36,133 nucleotides of DNA, taken from positions 1 through 36,133 of the forward strand of contig CAJYAP010000010.1 of NCBI GenBank assembly GCA_913065025.1, read 5' to 3'. The position numbers and the translations under genes were made by a program. Of the stretch, positions 7,025 through 17,435 are shown one piece after another; the stretch's first letter is position 1; each line of letters begins with the position of its first letter. This stretch comes from an uncultured Gammaproteobacteria bacterium (GTDB lineage: Bacteria > Pseudomonadota > Gammaproteobacteria > Poriferisulfidales > GCA-002705445). Below the pieces are notes generated by a model. It ran no database searches. It worked only from the letters and a program-made list of their open reading frames with translations, and was not told the DNA's origin.

Positions 7025-8771
7025 TTAGAATTTTCTTGAGTTCAATTAACTTTTTATCATTGGGATTCAGCTTTATATGTTTTTTATACAATTTATTTGC
7101 TTCTTTAATTTTTTTCTGTTTTACATATAACTGAATGACATGACTAACTATCTCAGTATCGCTATTCATTTTAATGGCTCGTAATAAATACTTTTCAGCT
7201 TTTTTATAATTTCCCATTCTATATAAAACCCATCCTTTACTATCTAAAATTGCAGCATCATTAGGATTTATTGCCAGAGCATCGTCTATATATTTATTTG
7301 CTTCTTTTAAGCGCATATTGTTATTAGCCCAAGTGTATCCTAAGGCATTTAATGCTTGGGCATTTTTAGGTTCAAGTTTTATCAACTTTTTTAAATCTTT
7401 TTCTAAAATATCTAAACGATTAATTTGTTCTGCAATAAGAGCTCTAGTGTATAGAAATGGGCCATTATCTTTATATTTCTCTAACCCATAATTAACTCTT
7501 TCCATCGCATAATTAAATTGATCTGCATTAAAAAAAGTTTCTACTTCAACCAAAATTAGTCTTGATTTTAAATTTGGTTTATTGTGTAATCCTTGATACT
7601 GATTTTTAAAAAATTCCTTTAACCCTGAAAAATCTTTACTATTTATTTTTATTTTAGCGACTTCATTTATCGATCTTATATAATTAATGTCATCTTTTGA
7701 TATTTTCTTAAAAAATTCTATAGCGGAATTTTTATTATTATTTTTAGCATTCATTACACCACTTAAATAATTATAGCTATTTATATCTTTTTCTTTAATA
7801 GAATTAATAAAAGTTTCTGCGTCAATAAATTTTTTGGCTTCTATATTTAATAATGCCATTTTTTTTGCTGTGTCAATATTTCCAAAACTGATTAACTTAT
7901 TCGCAGACATAAATCTATAATGCTCAATAGCTAATTGATATTTTTCTTGAAGAGTTAAAATTCCTACATAATACTCATTTAGATACAAATCTTTTGGTGA
8001 ATATTCTAGATAATCTTTTAATGTTTCTATTGCTAAATTTTCTCTTCCAATTTCATAATATGCACTTGCTAAAAATATTCCCCATCTACTTTCTTTTTTA
8101 CTAAACTCTGTAAATTTTTTGACAGAATTAACTAATTTTATAGCTTCTTCATATTCATGATTATCTAATAAAACTTGAACGTAATAGAAATTAGCAAGGT
8201 ATTGATCCTTGTATTGCTTATACACCTCATCAAATATTTTCTTTATTACATGGTCTTCAAAGACCTTGATAGTGTCATATGCTAGAGCAAATTTATCTTT
8301 GTCTTTAGAAATCTTTATTGCCAGTAATGTTTCTTTTGTTGCTAAATCTATTTTATTAAGTGCTAGTAATATTGATATTCTTACATGCCTTACTGTTATC
8401 TTATCCTCTGATAACTCTAACCATCTTTCTGAGCTTTCTAGCATCATTTCATAATTATTAGAGTACCCTGCGATTTGAGTTGCGCGTTTTGAAATTTCAG
8501 GATCTTCTGATTTTTTACTTATCTCACTATATATTTTAGCTGCTCTTTTATAATCAAGATTTTTAACCAAAAGCTCTGCCTCAAATGCTTTTTGCATAAT
8601 AATACTGTCTATTTGAGAATTACTAACACTTAAATTTTTTAATTTTTGTTCAGGAGTATTACTTAATGGATAGGCAGAAGTTATAAATAAAATATTTATA
8701 ATGATGAATTGTTTAAAAAACAACCCTATTTTATTAATATTGCTACTATATAGCCTTAAATATGTTCGCAT
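7014..8771 (-). CDS. tetratricopeptide-repeat protein of the hemA-lolB locus
   Basis: 585 residues with a hydrophobic N-terminal segment (about 21-36) that may be a signal peptide, then helical repeats through the whole chain. The C-terminal half shows clear TPR units (for example NAQALNALGYTWANN and AAILDSKGWVLYRMG, about residues 470-540). A TPR protein in this place, divergent from hemA and upstream of lolB, is conserved in gammaproteobacteria such as Pseudomonas. It is thought to be periplasmic or envelope-associated, but its exact role is not established. It overlaps lolB by 11 bases. The divergent gap to hemA is only 64 bases and must hold both promoters. Confidence 0.88.
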   Translation of the reverse strand: MRTYLRLYSSNINKIGLFFKQFIIINILFITSAYPLSNTPEQKLKNLSVSNSQIDSIIMQKAFEAELLVKNLDYKRAAKIYSEISKKSEDPEISKRATQIAGYSNNYEMMLESSERWLELSEDKITVRHVRISILLALNKIDLATKETLLAIKISKDKDKFALAYDTIKVFEDHVIKKIFDEVYKQYKDQYLANFYYVQVLLDNHEYEEAIKLVNSVKKFTEFSKKESRWGIFLASAYYEIGRENLAIETLKDYLEYSPKDLYLNEYYVGILTLQEKYQLAIEHYRFMSANKLISFGNIDTAKKMALLNIEAKKFIDAETFINSIKEKDINSYNYLSGVMNAKNNNKNSAIEFFKKISKDDINYIRSINEVAKIKINSKDFSGLKEFFKNQYQGLHNKPNLKSRLILVEVETFFNADQFNYAMERVNYGLEKYKDNGPFLYTRALIAEQINRLDILEKDLKKLIKLEPKNAQALNALGYTWANNNMRLKEANKYIDDALAINPNDAAILDSKGWVLYRMGNYKKAEKYLLRAIKMNSDTEIVSHVIQLYVKQKKIKEANKLYKKHIKLNPNDKKLIELKKILNEI

Positions 8772-8835
8772 AATTAGTTATAATATACTTTGATAGATAA
8801 TCAATCTACAAAAATGAAAAATTATTGGTGAATAA

Positions 8836-10098
8836 ATGGGTTTAGTAACTATTGGGATGAATCATAAAACAGCAGCTCTAGATATTAGAGAAAAACTCTC
8901 TGTTGATAAAGATGAGTCTCATCAAATACTCAAAAAACTTTACAGTATGCCTGTAATTGATGAAGTATTTCTACTTTCAACTTGTAATAGAACTGAACTG
9001 TATTGCGAAATCGATGACATGCAGTACGTAAATAATATTTCTAAGTGGCTTTTAAAGCAAAAAGGTTTATCTATAGAAGATTTCGAAGACAATATTTACA
9101 GCTTCTCTGATAGCTCAGTAGTAAGGCATGCATTAAATGTAGCATCTGGTTTAGACTCGATGGTAATTGGAGAGCCGCAAATACTTGGTCAGTTTAAAAA
9201 TGCGTTTAATGAAGCAAATAATGCCGGGACTATTGGTAAAAATTTAGACAGGCTATTTCAATATGCTTTTTCAACAGCAAAAGAGGTACGAACAGATACG
9301 AAGATTGGAGCTAACTCACTTTCTATAGCAAATGTTGCTGTTTCATTAACAGATCAATTTTATGATGATCTATCTGAAAAAAATGCTTTGTTAGTTGGCG
9401 CAGGAGAAACCATATATATAGCTGCTAAAAATTTACGAAAAAAAAATATAAAGAATATATTTATAGCTAATAGGACCTTAGAAAATGCAGAGATGATCGC
9501 TAAAGAAGTTTCAGGTAAAGCATTATCATTAAAAGAAATTCCAGAGCAACTTAAGTATTCTGATATTATTATAAGTGCTGTTTCTGGGAACATTCCTTTA
9601 ATAGGTAAAGGTGCTATTGAAACATCACTAAAGCATAGGAAACATAAACCAATATATATAGTTGATTTGGGTGTACCAAGAAACATAGAATCAGAGGTAA
9701 AAGATCTTCCAGATATATTTCTTTATACACTTGATAACATGCAAGATTTAATTAAAAAGAACTATAAAACTAGAAAAGAAGCTGCTATTGATGCTCAACA
9801 CATTATAAATACCAAAGTTGAAGAGTATATGAAATGGAGGAAATCTCAATCTGCATTCTCAATTATCAAACTTTATAGAGAGGATTGCGAAGATATTAGA
9901 AAAGATTGCTTAGAAAAATCACTTAATCAGCTAAAATTAGGAAAAGATCCAATAGATGTAATTGATCAATTAAGCGTGAATTTAACATCAAAACTTTCAC
10001 ACAAACCAACTCTTGCGCTTAATAAAGCAGGCCAAACGAATAATAGAAAATTAATAAATTTAGTATGTGATATTTTCTTGATAAACAAGAAAAAATGA
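8836..10098 (+). CDS. hemA: glutamyl-tRNA reductase
   Basis: 420 residues, standard length. The N-terminal domain contains the catalytic cysteine in [11 protein letters not shown] (Cys50) and [13 protein letters not shown] Rossmann NADPH domain follows ([16 protein letters not shown], about residue 190), and then a C-terminal dimerisation helix. The enzyme reduces glutamyl-tRNA to glutamate-1-semialdehyde, the first committed step of haem synthesis by the C5 route. The ATG is preceded by GGTGA. It starts the hemA-prfA-prmC operon and its stop overlaps the prfA start in ATGA. Confidence 0.97.
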   Translation: MGLVTIGMNHKTAALDIREKLSVDKDESHQILKKLYSMPVIDEVFLLSTCNRTELYCEIDDMQYVNNISKWLLKQKGLSIEDFEDNIYSFSDSSVVRHALNVASGLDSMVIGEPQILGQFKNAFNEANNAGTIGKNLDRLFQYAFSTAKEVRTDTKIGANSLSIANVAVSLTDQFYDDLSEKNALLVGAGETIYIAAKNLRKKNIKNIFIANRTLENAEMIAKEVSGKALSLKEIPEQLKYSDIIISAVSGNIPLIGKGAIETSLKHRKHKPIYIVDLGVPRNIESEVKDLPDIFLYTLDNMQDLIKKNYKTRKEAAIDAQHIINTKVEEYMKWRKSQSAFSIIKLYREDCEDIRKDCLEKSLNQLKLGKDPIDVIDQLSVNLTSKLSHKPTLALNKAGQTNNRKLINLVCDIFLINKKK

Positions 10099-11177
10099 AA
10101 AACTCCTTAAGAAAAAAACTTGAAGAAATTTCTAATAAACATTATGAAATTGAAAACCTTCTATCTGATAAAGATGTAATTAATGACATGGATAAATATA
10201 AAAATTTATCTGTTGAATACGCAAGATTAGAAATAATTGTCAAAGACTACAAAAAATATTTAATCAATGAAGGAGCCTTGAAAGAATCTGAGGAGATTGC
10301 TAAAAATGAAACAGGTGAGTTAAAAAAACTAGCTGACGAAGAAATAAAAACAACAAAAGAAGAAATTTCAATACTTGAAAAGAATTTAGAAATATCCTTA
10401 TTACCAGAAGACCCTAATGATAAGAGTAATGTCTTTCTTGAGATTAGAGCTGGAACAGGTGGCTTAGAGGCAGCGATTTTTGCTGGGGACTTATATAAAA
10501 TGTATTGTAGATTTGCTGAAAGACAAAACTGGGGAGTTGAGCTTTTATCAGAAAATGAGGGTGACAAAGGAGGTTATAAACTTGTTGTTGTCAAAATAAC
10601 AGGGGATAGAGCTTTCTCAAAATTAAAATTTGAGTCAGGCGCTCATCGCGTCCAAAGAGTTCCTGAGACAGAATCACAAGGAAGAGTGCATACCTCAGCA
10701 GCTACTGTGGCTGTGATGCCTGAAGTTGAGGAAATTCAAGATTACGATATTAATTCTGATGATTTAAGGATAGATACTTTTAGAGCAAGTGGTGCTGGCG
10801 GGCAGCACGTTAATAAAACAGACTCAGCTATTAGGGTAACCCATTTACCAACTGGTGTTGTTGTAGAGTGTCAAGATGGAAGATCACAACATAAAAATAA
10901 AGCAAAAGCCATGTCTTTACTTCACGCAAAATTACTAGATTCTGAACGCTCCAAACAAATGGATGAACAATCACAGATAAGAAAAAAACTTGTAGGCACT
11001 GGAGATAGATCTGACAGAATTAGAACATACAACTTTCCTCAAGGAAGAATAACAGATCACAGGATAAATTTAACTGTGTATAATTTGGAAGATTTTCTTG
11101 ATGGCAATATTTTAACAATTACGACACAACTGATAAATGAATATCAAGCGGATCTTTTAGCAAACAATGAAGTCTAA
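10095..11177 (+). CDS. prfA: peptide chain release factor 1
   Basis: 360 residues, exactly the E. coli length. It shows the stop-codon recognition tripeptide PxT as PET (190-192, in [10 protein letters not shown]) and the catalytic GGQ at 235-237 (SGAGGQHVN). RF1 reads UAA and UAG and releases the nascent chain. The GGQ glutamine is the normal target of PrmC, whose gene overlaps the end of prfA by 11 bases. The start overlaps the hemA stop by four bases. UAA, UAG and UGA stops all occur in this window, so the standard code is implied. Confidence 0.98.
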   Translation: MKNSLRKKLEEISNKHYEIENLLSDKDVINDMDKYKNLSVEYARLEIIVKDYKKYLINEGALKESEEIAKNETGELKKLADEEIKTTKEEISILEKNLEISLLPEDPNDKSNVFLEIRAGTGGLEAAIFAGDLYKMYCRFAERQNWGVELLSENEGDKGGYKLVVVKITGDRAFSKLKFESGAHRVQRVPETESQGRVHTSAATVAVMPEVEEIQDYDINSDDLRIDTFRASGAGGQHVNKTDSAIRVTHLPTGVVVECQDGRSQHKNKAKAMSLLHAKLLDSERSKQMDEQSQIRKKLVGTGDRSDRIRTYNFPQGRITDHRINLTVYNLEDFLDGNILTITTQLINEYQADLLANNEV

Positions 11178-11787
11178 TATAATTGAATTTGAGAAGTTTA
11201 AGATAAAAACAACTAAGGATGTGTTTTCACCAAGAGACGATGTGGAAATATTTCCAAAAGCAATTGAAGCCCTTATCAAGAGAAAAAGTAAGATATTAGA
11301 GTTAGGAACTGGTACTGGGGCAATAAGTATATCAATAGCAAAATATTTTAAAGATATTACTATATTAGCAACAGATATAAATTCTTCGGCACTTAGAATT
11401 GCAAAACAAAATGCAATAATTAACAAAGTTGATCAAATAATAGATTTTAAAAAATCTAACTGGTTTTCTGATATCAAGGAAAACAAATATGACTTTATAA
11501 TATCTAATCCACCCTATCTCTCAAAACATAACTCAATTTTTTATACTGAACTTTCAGACCCTGAAAATAGCTTATATGCAAAAAATGATGGTTTAGATGA
11601 TATATATAAAATTATTAAAGATGGGGTAAATTATTTAAACGCAGATGGTCATATAATTATCGAGCATTCACATAATCAAACTTTAATTTTAAAAGACTAT
11701 GCTAAAAGATTTAAACTTGATTTAATAAAATCAGAAAAAGATAACTCTGGTTTTAATAGAGTTTCCATCTTATCAAATAGAATCTAA
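11167..11787 (+). CDS. prmC: release-factor glutamine methyltransferase PrmC, lacking the N-terminal domain
   Basis: 206 residues against about 277 for E. coli PrmC. The SAM-binding methyltransferase fold is intact: [10 protein letters not shown] corresponds to the LIPRPDTE region, ELGTGTGA (45-52) is motif I, ATDIN (68-72) binds SAM, and NPPY (114-117) binds the target glutamine. The roughly 70-residue N-terminal helical domain that contacts the release factor is missing. No frame-shifted remnant is possible downstream of the start, because the region upstream is coding for prfA. It overlaps prfA by 11 bases and its 3' end overlaps the convergent gatB by 15 bases. PrmC methylates the GGQ glutamine of RF1 and RF2. 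A different small-substrate N5-glutamine methyltransferase is possible but less likely given position. Confidence 0.88.
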   Translation: MKSNIIEFEKFKIKTTKDVFSPRDDVEIFPKAIEALIKRKSKILELGTGTGAISISIAKYFKDITILATDINSSALRIAKQNAIINKVDQIIDFKKSNWFSDIKENKYDFIISNPPYLSKHNSIFYTELSDPENSLYAKNDGLDDIYKIIKDGVNYLNADGHIIIEHSHNQTLILKDYAKRFKLDLIKSEKDNSGFNRVSILSNRI

Positions 11788-13215
11788 AAGCTTAATAAGC
11801 TTTTCTTTAATATCACTAGGGTCTGCCCCTTTTGCCTCTTTAAGAACCTGTCCAACAAAAAAACCGATAATTTTAGTTTTTCCATTTTTATATTCTTTTA
11901 CCTGTTTATCATTTTTTTCTACAATGCTTTTGATTAATTTATTTATTAATTCAGCATCATCATTAGCATTTTCGTTTATGTGCTTTTCTATAATAAAAGA
12001 AATATCTTTATTATTTCCCCAAAGTTCATCGATAATAACTTTTAAGTTATTTTTTGCTATAGTCTTATTCTCAATCAACTCTATCAACATATAAAAATCT
12101 TTGGGCTTTAGATCATCCTCTAATAAATTTAAGTTTTCTTTATTTAGCTTTATATAAACTGTGGATATAAAATAATTAATTAATTTTTTTGCGCTGATTT
12201 TAGATATCGGCAATATTTTATCAATAAAATTTGTAATTTCAGAATTACTTAATATTATATTTATTTGCTCGTCTGTGAAATCATAATTAGACTTATAATT
12301 TTGTGCTTTTACTTCAGGAAGTTCTGGTAATGTTTTTTGTATCTCTAGAATATAATCATCATTTATTTCTATAGGAAGTAAATCAGGGTCTGGGAAATAC
12401 CTGTAATCGTTTGCTTCTTCTTTCGATCTCATTGATTTGGTAATATTTTTATTTTCATCATATAGTCTTGTTTCTTGTGTGACTTTTTTCCCTTCTTCAA
12501 GCAAATCAATTTGCCTTTGTACTTCATAATTAATGGCCTTTTCTACAAACTTAAAAGAATTTATATTCTTAAGTTCTGTCCTTGTCCCTAATTTTTTATC
12601 GCCAACTTTTCTTATAGATACATTTGCATCGCATCTAAAAGATCCTTCTTGCATATTCCCATCTGATATTTTTAAGTATGTCACTATGCTATGAATCTTT
12701 TTCATATAAGAAACTGCCTCATTGGCAGATTGCATCTCTGGTTCCGAAACAATTTCTAAAAGCGGTGTTCCTGACCTATTGAGATCAATATAAGTACAAT
12801 TATTTTCATCACTATGTATTGATTTTCCTGCGTCCTCTTCTAAATGTGCTCTTGTAATATTAATTTTTTTATTTTTATTATCACTATCCTTTATTTCTAT
12901 ATAGCCACCTTCAACAATCGGTAAATCCAATTGACTTATTTGATAATTTTTAGGTAAATCTGGATAGAAATAATTTTTTCTTGCAAATATAGATTTTCTA
13001 GCTATTTTGGCATCTATTGCTAACCCAAATTCTACAGCTTTTCTTATCACAGATTTATTTAAGACAGGTAAAGTGCCAGGCATTCCTAAGTCTACATAAG
13101 ATGCTTGCTTATTTGGATCCTTGCCATATGACGTAGACGACGAAGAAAAAATTTTGCTTTTAGTTAAAAGCTGAACATGAATTTCAAGGCCAATTACAGT
13201 TTCCCAATTACTCAT
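11773..13215 (-). CDS. gatB: aspartyl/glutamyl-tRNA amidotransferase subunit B
   Basis: 480 residues. It starts with WETVIGLEIHVQL and contains the GatB signature around YFYPDLPKNYQISQ and the DYRYFPDPDLLP block, with a C-terminal YqeY-like tail ending in [17 protein letters not shown]. GatB binds the mischarged tRNA and phosphorylates the carboxylate for amidation with ammonia from GatA. The start at 13215 begins at MSNWETV. A longer open frame upstream lies wholly inside gatA and was rejected. It overlaps gatA by 8 bases and converges on prmC. Confidence 0.97.
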   Translation of the reverse strand: MSNWETVIGLEIHVQLLTKSKIFSSSSTSYGKDPNKQASYVDLGMPGTLPVLNKSVIRKAVEFGLAIDAKIARKSIFARKNYFYPDLPKNYQISQLDLPIVEGGYIEIKDSDNKNKKINITRAHLEEDAGKSIHSDENNCTYIDLNRSGTPLLEIVSEPEMQSANEAVSYMKKIHSIVTYLKISDGNMQEGSFRCDANVSIRKVGDKKLGTRTELKNINSFKFVEKAINYEVQRQIDLLEEGKKVTQETRLYDENKNITKSMRSKEEANDYRYFPDPDLLPIEINDDYILEIQKTLPELPEVKAQNYKSNYDFTDEQINIILSNSEITNFIDKILPISKISAKKLINYFISTVYIKLNKENLNLLEDDLKPKDFYMLIELIENKTIAKNNLKVIIDELWGNNKDISFIIEKHINENANDDAELINKLIKSIVEKNDKQVKEYKNGKTKIIGFFVGQVLKEAKGADPSDIKEKLIKLLDSI

Positions 13216-14680
13216 GATCAAAATCCTCTGGAATTCTATTGTGCCAACCTGTTTCTTCTTGAAACAAATGAGCAATACTAAGGATATTTGCTTCTGTGAA
13301 GTAATTACCAATAATTTGCATTCCGACAGGCATGTTATTACTAAAACCTACAGGTATTGAAATTGCTGGAAGTCCAGCTAGATTTACTGGCGTTGTATAT
13401 ATATCAGAGAGGTACATTTCTAAAGCATCAGAAGATTTTTCGCCAAGATCAAAAGCTGTTGATGGGCAAGTAGGTGCAAATATGTAATCTACATCCTTAA
13501 AAGCATTTATAAAATTATCTCTAATAATTCTTCTAATCTTTAAAGCTTTCATATAATACTCATCGTAATATCCTGAAGACAAGGCATACGCTCCTATCAT
13601 TATTCTTTTTTTTACTTCTTTTCCAAAACCCTCTTTTCTTGTTCGCAAATATAAATCCTCAAGGTTTTTTGGCTTGTCGCACCTATGACCAAACTTAACA
13701 CCATCATATCTTGAAAGATTTGACGACGCTTCAGCTGAAGCAATAATATAATATGCTGGTATTGTATAATCGTGATCAGGCAAGCTAATCTCTTTAAAAT
13801 TAAAACCCAATTTCTTAAAAACTTCAATAGACTGATATATTATATCGGATATATTTCTATCCAAATCTTTTGAGAAATATTCTTTCGGTATTCCTATAGT
13901 AATATTTTTAGTATCTTGCTTTTTTAATGCCAATTTAACTTCGTCTTGGTCAGTATTGAAGTTACTGGTTGGGTCATTTTTGTCATAACCTTTAATTTTA
14001 TTAAATAATAATGCACAATCTTCCGCACTGGTTGCAATAGGTCCACCTTGGTCTAAACTCGAGGCATAGGCTATCATTCCATACCTTGAAACCGAGCCAT
14101 ATGTTGGCTTAAGTCCTGTTAAACCACAAAAAGAAGCGGGTTGTCTTATTGATCCTCCGGTATCTGAGCCAGTAGCAATAGGTATCAGCCTTGCAGCTAC
14201 TGCTGATGCTGATCCGCCCGAAGAACCGCCAGGTACTTTTTTTAAATCCCACGGATTTTTTACAACACCAAAATAACTTGATTCATTCGATGATCCCATT
14301 GCGAATTCGTCCATATTGGTTTTTCCTATATTAACCATTCCTGCTTCATTTAATTTATTAACAATCGTTGCATCAAAAGGAGGAGTATAATTCTCTAACA
14401 TTTTTGATGCGCATGTAGTCAGCATACCTTTTGTAGAAAATAAATCCTTGTGGGCAATTGGAATTCCAGTAAGTAAATTATTTTTATTATTAGCTATTAA
14501 TTCATCGGCTATTTTCGCTTGTTTTCTCGCATGATCTTCATCTATTGTAATAAATGAATTTAACTTAGAATCAAAAGATTTAATTCTATTTATAAAATAA
14601 TCCGTCATCTCTAATGATGATACTTTTTTTTTATTTAATAACTTTGACAGTTCAACAACTGACTTATTGTATATATCCAT
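13208..14680 (-). CDS. gatA: aspartyl/glutamyl-tRNA amidotransferase subunit A
   Basis: 490 residues, amidase-signature family. The catalytic triad is visible: Lys78 (IAHKDLF), cis-Ser153 (GGSSGGSASA) and nucleophile Ser177 (SDTGGSIRQPA). GatA releases ammonia from glutamine and channels it to GatB, converting Glu-tRNA-Gln or Asp-tRNA-Asn to the correct amide. It sits in a gatC-gatA-gatB operon (5-base gap to gatC, 8-base overlap with gatB). Divergence of gatCAB from mreB is also seen in Pseudomonas. Confidence 0.98.
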   Translation of the reverse strand: MDIYNKSVVELSKLLNKKKVSSLEMTDYFINRIKSFDSKLNSFITIDEDHARKQAKIADELIANNKNNLLTGIPIAHKDLFSTKGMLTTCASKMLENYTPPFDATIVNKLNEAGMVNIGKTNMDEFAMGSSNESSYFGVVKNPWDLKKVPGGSSGGSASAVAARLIPIATGSDTGGSIRQPASFCGLTGLKPTYGSVSRYGMIAYASSLDQGGPIATSAEDCALLFNKIKGYDKNDPTSNFNTDQDEVKLALKKQDTKNITIGIPKEYFSKDLDRNISDIIYQSIEVFKKLGFNFKEISLPDHDYTIPAYYIIASAEASSNLSRYDGVKFGHRCDKPKNLEDLYLRTRKEGFGKEVKKRIMIGAYALSSGYYDEYYMKALKIRRIIRDNFINAFKDVDYIFAPTCPSTAFDLGEKSSDALEMYLSDIYTTPVNLAGLPAISIPVGFSNNMPVGMQIIGNYFTEANILSIAHLFQEETGWHNRIPEDFDHE

Positions 14681-14685
14681 AATAT

Positions 14686-14967
14686 TTATTCTATAACTTT
14701 TGGAACAATAAAATGTTTTCCGTTGTGTTTAGGAGAAGAGTTAATACCATCATTTTTTGGATTTTTATCAACTTCATCCTCTCTAGCATGAAGCGAAATT
14801 TCTGGTGCATGATAAAGTGGTTCAATTTTAGAAAGCTCTAGATTATCTGTTTGGTTAACTAATTTTAAAAATTCCACAATTTCATCAGAAAAATAAATTA
14901 AATCCTCATCATCTAGTTCTATCATAGCTAGCTTAGCAACATCTTTTACTTTACTTTTATCAAACAT
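14686..14967 (-). CDS. gatC: aspartyl/glutamyl-tRNA amidotransferase subunit C
   Basis: 93 residues, normal for GatC. It starts with a helix containing VAKLAMIELDDEDL and has the typical middle section with EPLYHAPEISLHAREDEV and a C-terminal FIVPKVIE. GatC wraps around GatA and stabilises the GatA-GatB complex. It is the first gene of the gatCAB operon and is divergent from mreB across 117 bases. Confidence 0.95.
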   Translation of the reverse strand: MFDKSKVKDVAKLAMIELDDEDLIYFSDEIVEFLKLVNQTDNLELSKIEPLYHAPEISLHAREDEVDKNPKNDGINSSPKHNGKHFIVPKVIE

Positions 14968-15021
14968 TTTATGTTAAATCCGCTAAATAATTAAATTAAT
15001 TAGATATCCTTGTAGGTTTAG

Positions 15022-15049
15022 TTGTCCTCAGTTAAAATCACCTTATAAA
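15022..15049 (+). promoter_or_regulatory. candidate sigma70-type promoter for mreBCD
   Basis: TTGTCC at 15022-15027 and TATAAA at 15044-15049 are separated by 16 bases, about 40 bases before the mreB ATG. The -10 matches 5 of 6 consensus positions and the -35 matches 4 of 6. It is the best match in the gatC-mreB divergent gap. In this AT-rich genome chance matches are common. Confidence 0.4.
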
Positions 15050-15084
15050 CAATACTAAGCATATCAGAAAACTCGGGGGTTTTA

Positions 15085-16110
15085 ATGATTTTAGATTTAT
15101 TTTCTAACGATTTATCTATAGATTTAGGAACTGCAAATACAATTATATTTGTAAAAAATAAAGGTTTGGTTCTAGACGAGCCATCAGTTGTTTCTATATC
15201 TGATGAGGGAGGTAAAAAAAGAGTAAAAGCTGTTGGAATAGAAGCAAAAACCATGCTTGGAAGAACTCCTACTACTATCGAAACAATTAGACCACTAAAA
15301 GACGGTGTTATTGCTGATTTTACAACTACTGAAAAAATGCTCCAACATTTTATAAAAAAAGCTAGCAATAAAAACTTCCTTATTGGTCCAAGAGTTCTTA
15401 TATGCGTTCCTTCAGGTGCTACTCAAGTAGAAAGAAGAGCAATCAAAGAGTCTGCTGAGGGTGCAGGAGCTAGAAAAGTTTACCTAATAGAAGAACCTGT
15501 TGCAGCTGCACTAGGTGCAGGCTTGCCAATAGCTGATGCTATCGGCTCTATGGTATTTGACATAGGCGGTGGTACTACAGAAATTGCGGTTCTATCTTTA
15601 GGTGGAATAGTTTACTCCGAGTCAGTAAGAATCGGTGGAGATAAATTTAATGAAGCGATATTAAATTATATTAAATGGAATTATGGTATTTTGATTGGTG
15701 AAGCAACCGCTGAAAAGATCAAGCATACAATTGCTACAGCTTATCCAGGAAAAGAACTCCAAGAAATGGAAGTTAAAGGTAGAAACATGTCAGAAGGAAT
15801 ACCTAGAAGCTTTAGAATAAATAGCAATGAGATTTTAGAAGCTCTTCAAGAACCTTTAAAAGGTATAACTAATGCCGTTAAAACTGCGCTCGAAGCAACA
15901 CCACCTGAGCTAAGTACTGATATTGCAGAAAACGGTATTGTATTAACTGGCGGTGGAGCACTTCTAACGGGATTAAATAAACTTATACAAGAAGAAACAG
16001 GTATACCCGTTATCATAGCTGACGACCCATTAACATGTGTTGCTAGAGGGGGAGGCATGGTTTTAGAAATGATTGATAAAAAAGGAACAGATTTCATTTC
16101 GCTGGAATAA
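15085..16110 (+). CDS. mreB: rod shape-determining protein MreB
   Basis: 341 residues, actin fold. The phosphate-1 loop is [14 protein letters not shown] near the N-terminus. Phosphate-2 is [17 protein letters not shown] (about residue 153), and the adenosine motif is [11 protein letters not shown] (about residue 284). MreB forms membrane-bound filaments that guide the elongasome and keep the cell rod-shaped. It starts an mreBCD run and is preceded by a G-rich ribosome binding site (GGGGGT). All 12 arginines use AGA, a useful baseline for codon comparison in this window. Confidence 0.98.
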   Translation: MILDLFSNDLSIDLGTANTIIFVKNKGLVLDEPSVVSISDEGGKKRVKAVGIEAKTMLGRTPTTIETIRPLKDGVIADFTTTEKMLQHFIKKASNKNFLIGPRVLICVPSGATQVERRAIKESAEGAGARKVYLIEEPVAAALGAGLPIADAIGSMVFDIGGGTTEIAVLSLGGIVYSESVRIGGDKFNEAILNYIKWNYGILIGEATAEKIKHTIATAYPGKELQEMEVKGRNMSEGIPRSFRINSNEILEALQEPLKGITNAVKTALEATPPELSTDIAENGIVLTGGGALLTGLNKLIQEETGIPVIIADDPLTCVARGGGMVLEMIDKKGTDFISLE

Positions 16111-16131
16111 TAATTTTAGTGATTGATAATA

Positions 16132-16953
16132 GTGAAAAATAATCTACATTTTAGACAAAGTCATATAATATCTATTAAACTTATTTTGTTTTTAGTTATT
16201 TCAATATCTTTTTTATTAATAGATAAAAACTTAGAATTAAGTAATAAAATTAGAAATAATTCTTCATATTTAATTAAACCAATCTATTCAACTGCAGAAG
16301 CCCCACTAAAAATCTTTAATAAATTATCTATTTACATAGATAGTATGCAAGACCTAATTAAGAAAAATAAGATACTTGAAAAAAAAGTATTTATACAATC
16401 TGGTATTATTCAAAAAATTCCTTTACTAAAAGAAGAAAATAAAAGACTAAGAAAATTACTTAATTCATCCGAATCTATGGCAGATTCAAAAATAATTATA
16501 GCGGAATTAATAAAAGTAAATTTAAGTCCTTTTTCAAATAAAATTGTTATAGATAAAGGGGAAAAGAATAACCTATCTTTAGGCCAAACTGTAATTGATA
16601 GCCTAGGATTAATTGGTCAAGTTTCAGAAGTAAATAAAGATTTTTCTATTGTTACACTAATAACAGATCCTGGGCATGCTTTACTAGCTGTAAATACCAG
16701 AACAGAAAAAAGGGTTATGGTCTCCGGAACTGGAGATAATAGATATTTAAAAGCAGAATATGTGTCTTTAAACGAAGATGTAATAGAAGGAGATATTTTG
16801 ATAACTTCTGGATTAGATAATATATTTCCAGAAGGTTATCTTATTGGAGTTATATCTAAAATTAACAAAAAAATAAATAAAGATTTTATGGAGGTTGATG
16901 TAAGGCCAAGCTCTAGTTTATCCACTAATCAAGAAGTGATGATTTTATGGTGA
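16132..16953 (+). CDS. mreC: rod shape-determining protein MreC
   Basis: About 273 residues. A single N-terminal membrane segment (about residues 10-32) is followed by a coiled coil (about 60-110, KNKILEKKVFIQ onward) and a C-terminal beta-rich domain with VDVRPSSSLSTNQEVMIL, the typical MreC ending. MreC links cytoplasmic MreB to periplasmic PBP2/RodA. The start is uncertain. GTG at 16132 is used here; TTG at 16123 would add three residues and has no better ribosome binding site. The stop overlaps the mreD start by seven bases. Confidence 0.93.
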   Translation: MKNNLHFRQSHIISIKLILFLVISISFLLIDKNLELSNKIRNNSSYLIKPIYSTAEAPLKIFNKLSIYIDSMQDLIKKNKILEKKVFIQSGIIQKIPLLKEENKRLRKLLNSSESMADSKIIIAELIKVNLSPFSNKIVIDKGEKNNLSLGQTVIDSLGLIGQVSEVNKDFSIVTLITDPGHALLAVNTRTEKRVMVSGTGDNRYLKAEYVSLNEDVIEGDILITSGLDNIFPEGYLIGVISKINKKINKDFMEVDVRPSSSLSTNQEVMILW

Positions 16954-17429
16954 TTTTCAACAAAATACATTTGACGGCAATTACTTTATTATTTTTTGGG
17001 ACTATATTAAATATTCTACCTTTTTCTGAAGCTTTAGTTTCTAAAACACCGCCAATTCTTTTATTGATTTTAATTTATCTATCGCTAGCTTTCCCAAACC
17101 AAATAAATCTCACATATGCATTTATTTCAGGGCTAATTATGGATATACTTATGATCACACCTTTAGGTTACAACGCATTATGTTATACAATTACTATATA
17201 TTTAATATTACTATATTATCCACAAATTAGATTACAATCTAACTGGAATAAAATGTTTTCTTTATTAATCATACTTATGCCATATTTTTTTATATCCACT
17301 GTTGTTAATAGTATGTTAAATATTGAATACAATATCCTAGATGTTTGTATATCTGTGTTCATTTCTATTTTAATTTGGCCAGGATTATTTGGCATGTTAA
17401 GATTCATTCGTCAAAAATACACTTCTTAA
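16947..17429 (+). CDS. mreD: rod shape-determining protein MreD
   Basis: 160 residues, strongly hydrophobic with about five membrane segments. It includes the conserved pattern KTPPILLLILIYLSLAFP and ISGLIMDILMITPLGYNAL, the latter typical of MreD. MreD is an inner-membrane partner of MreC in the elongation complex. It overlaps mreC by seven bases and ends six bases before rnd, so mreBCD-rnd may be co-transcribed. Confidence 0.93.
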   Translation: MVIFNKIHLTAITLLFFGTILNILPFSEALVSKTPPILLLILIYLSLAFPNQINLTYAFISGLIMDILMITPLGYNALCYTITIYLILLYYPQIRLQSNWNKMFSLLIILMPYFFISTVVNSMLNIEYNILDVCISVFISILIWPGLFGMLRFIRQKYTS

Positions 17430-17435
17430 AAAAAA

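Noticed and set aside
13216-13311. 32-residue N-terminal extension of the gatB frame
   Set aside because: It lies inside gatA in another frame; GatB homologues start at the WETVIGLEIHVQ region.
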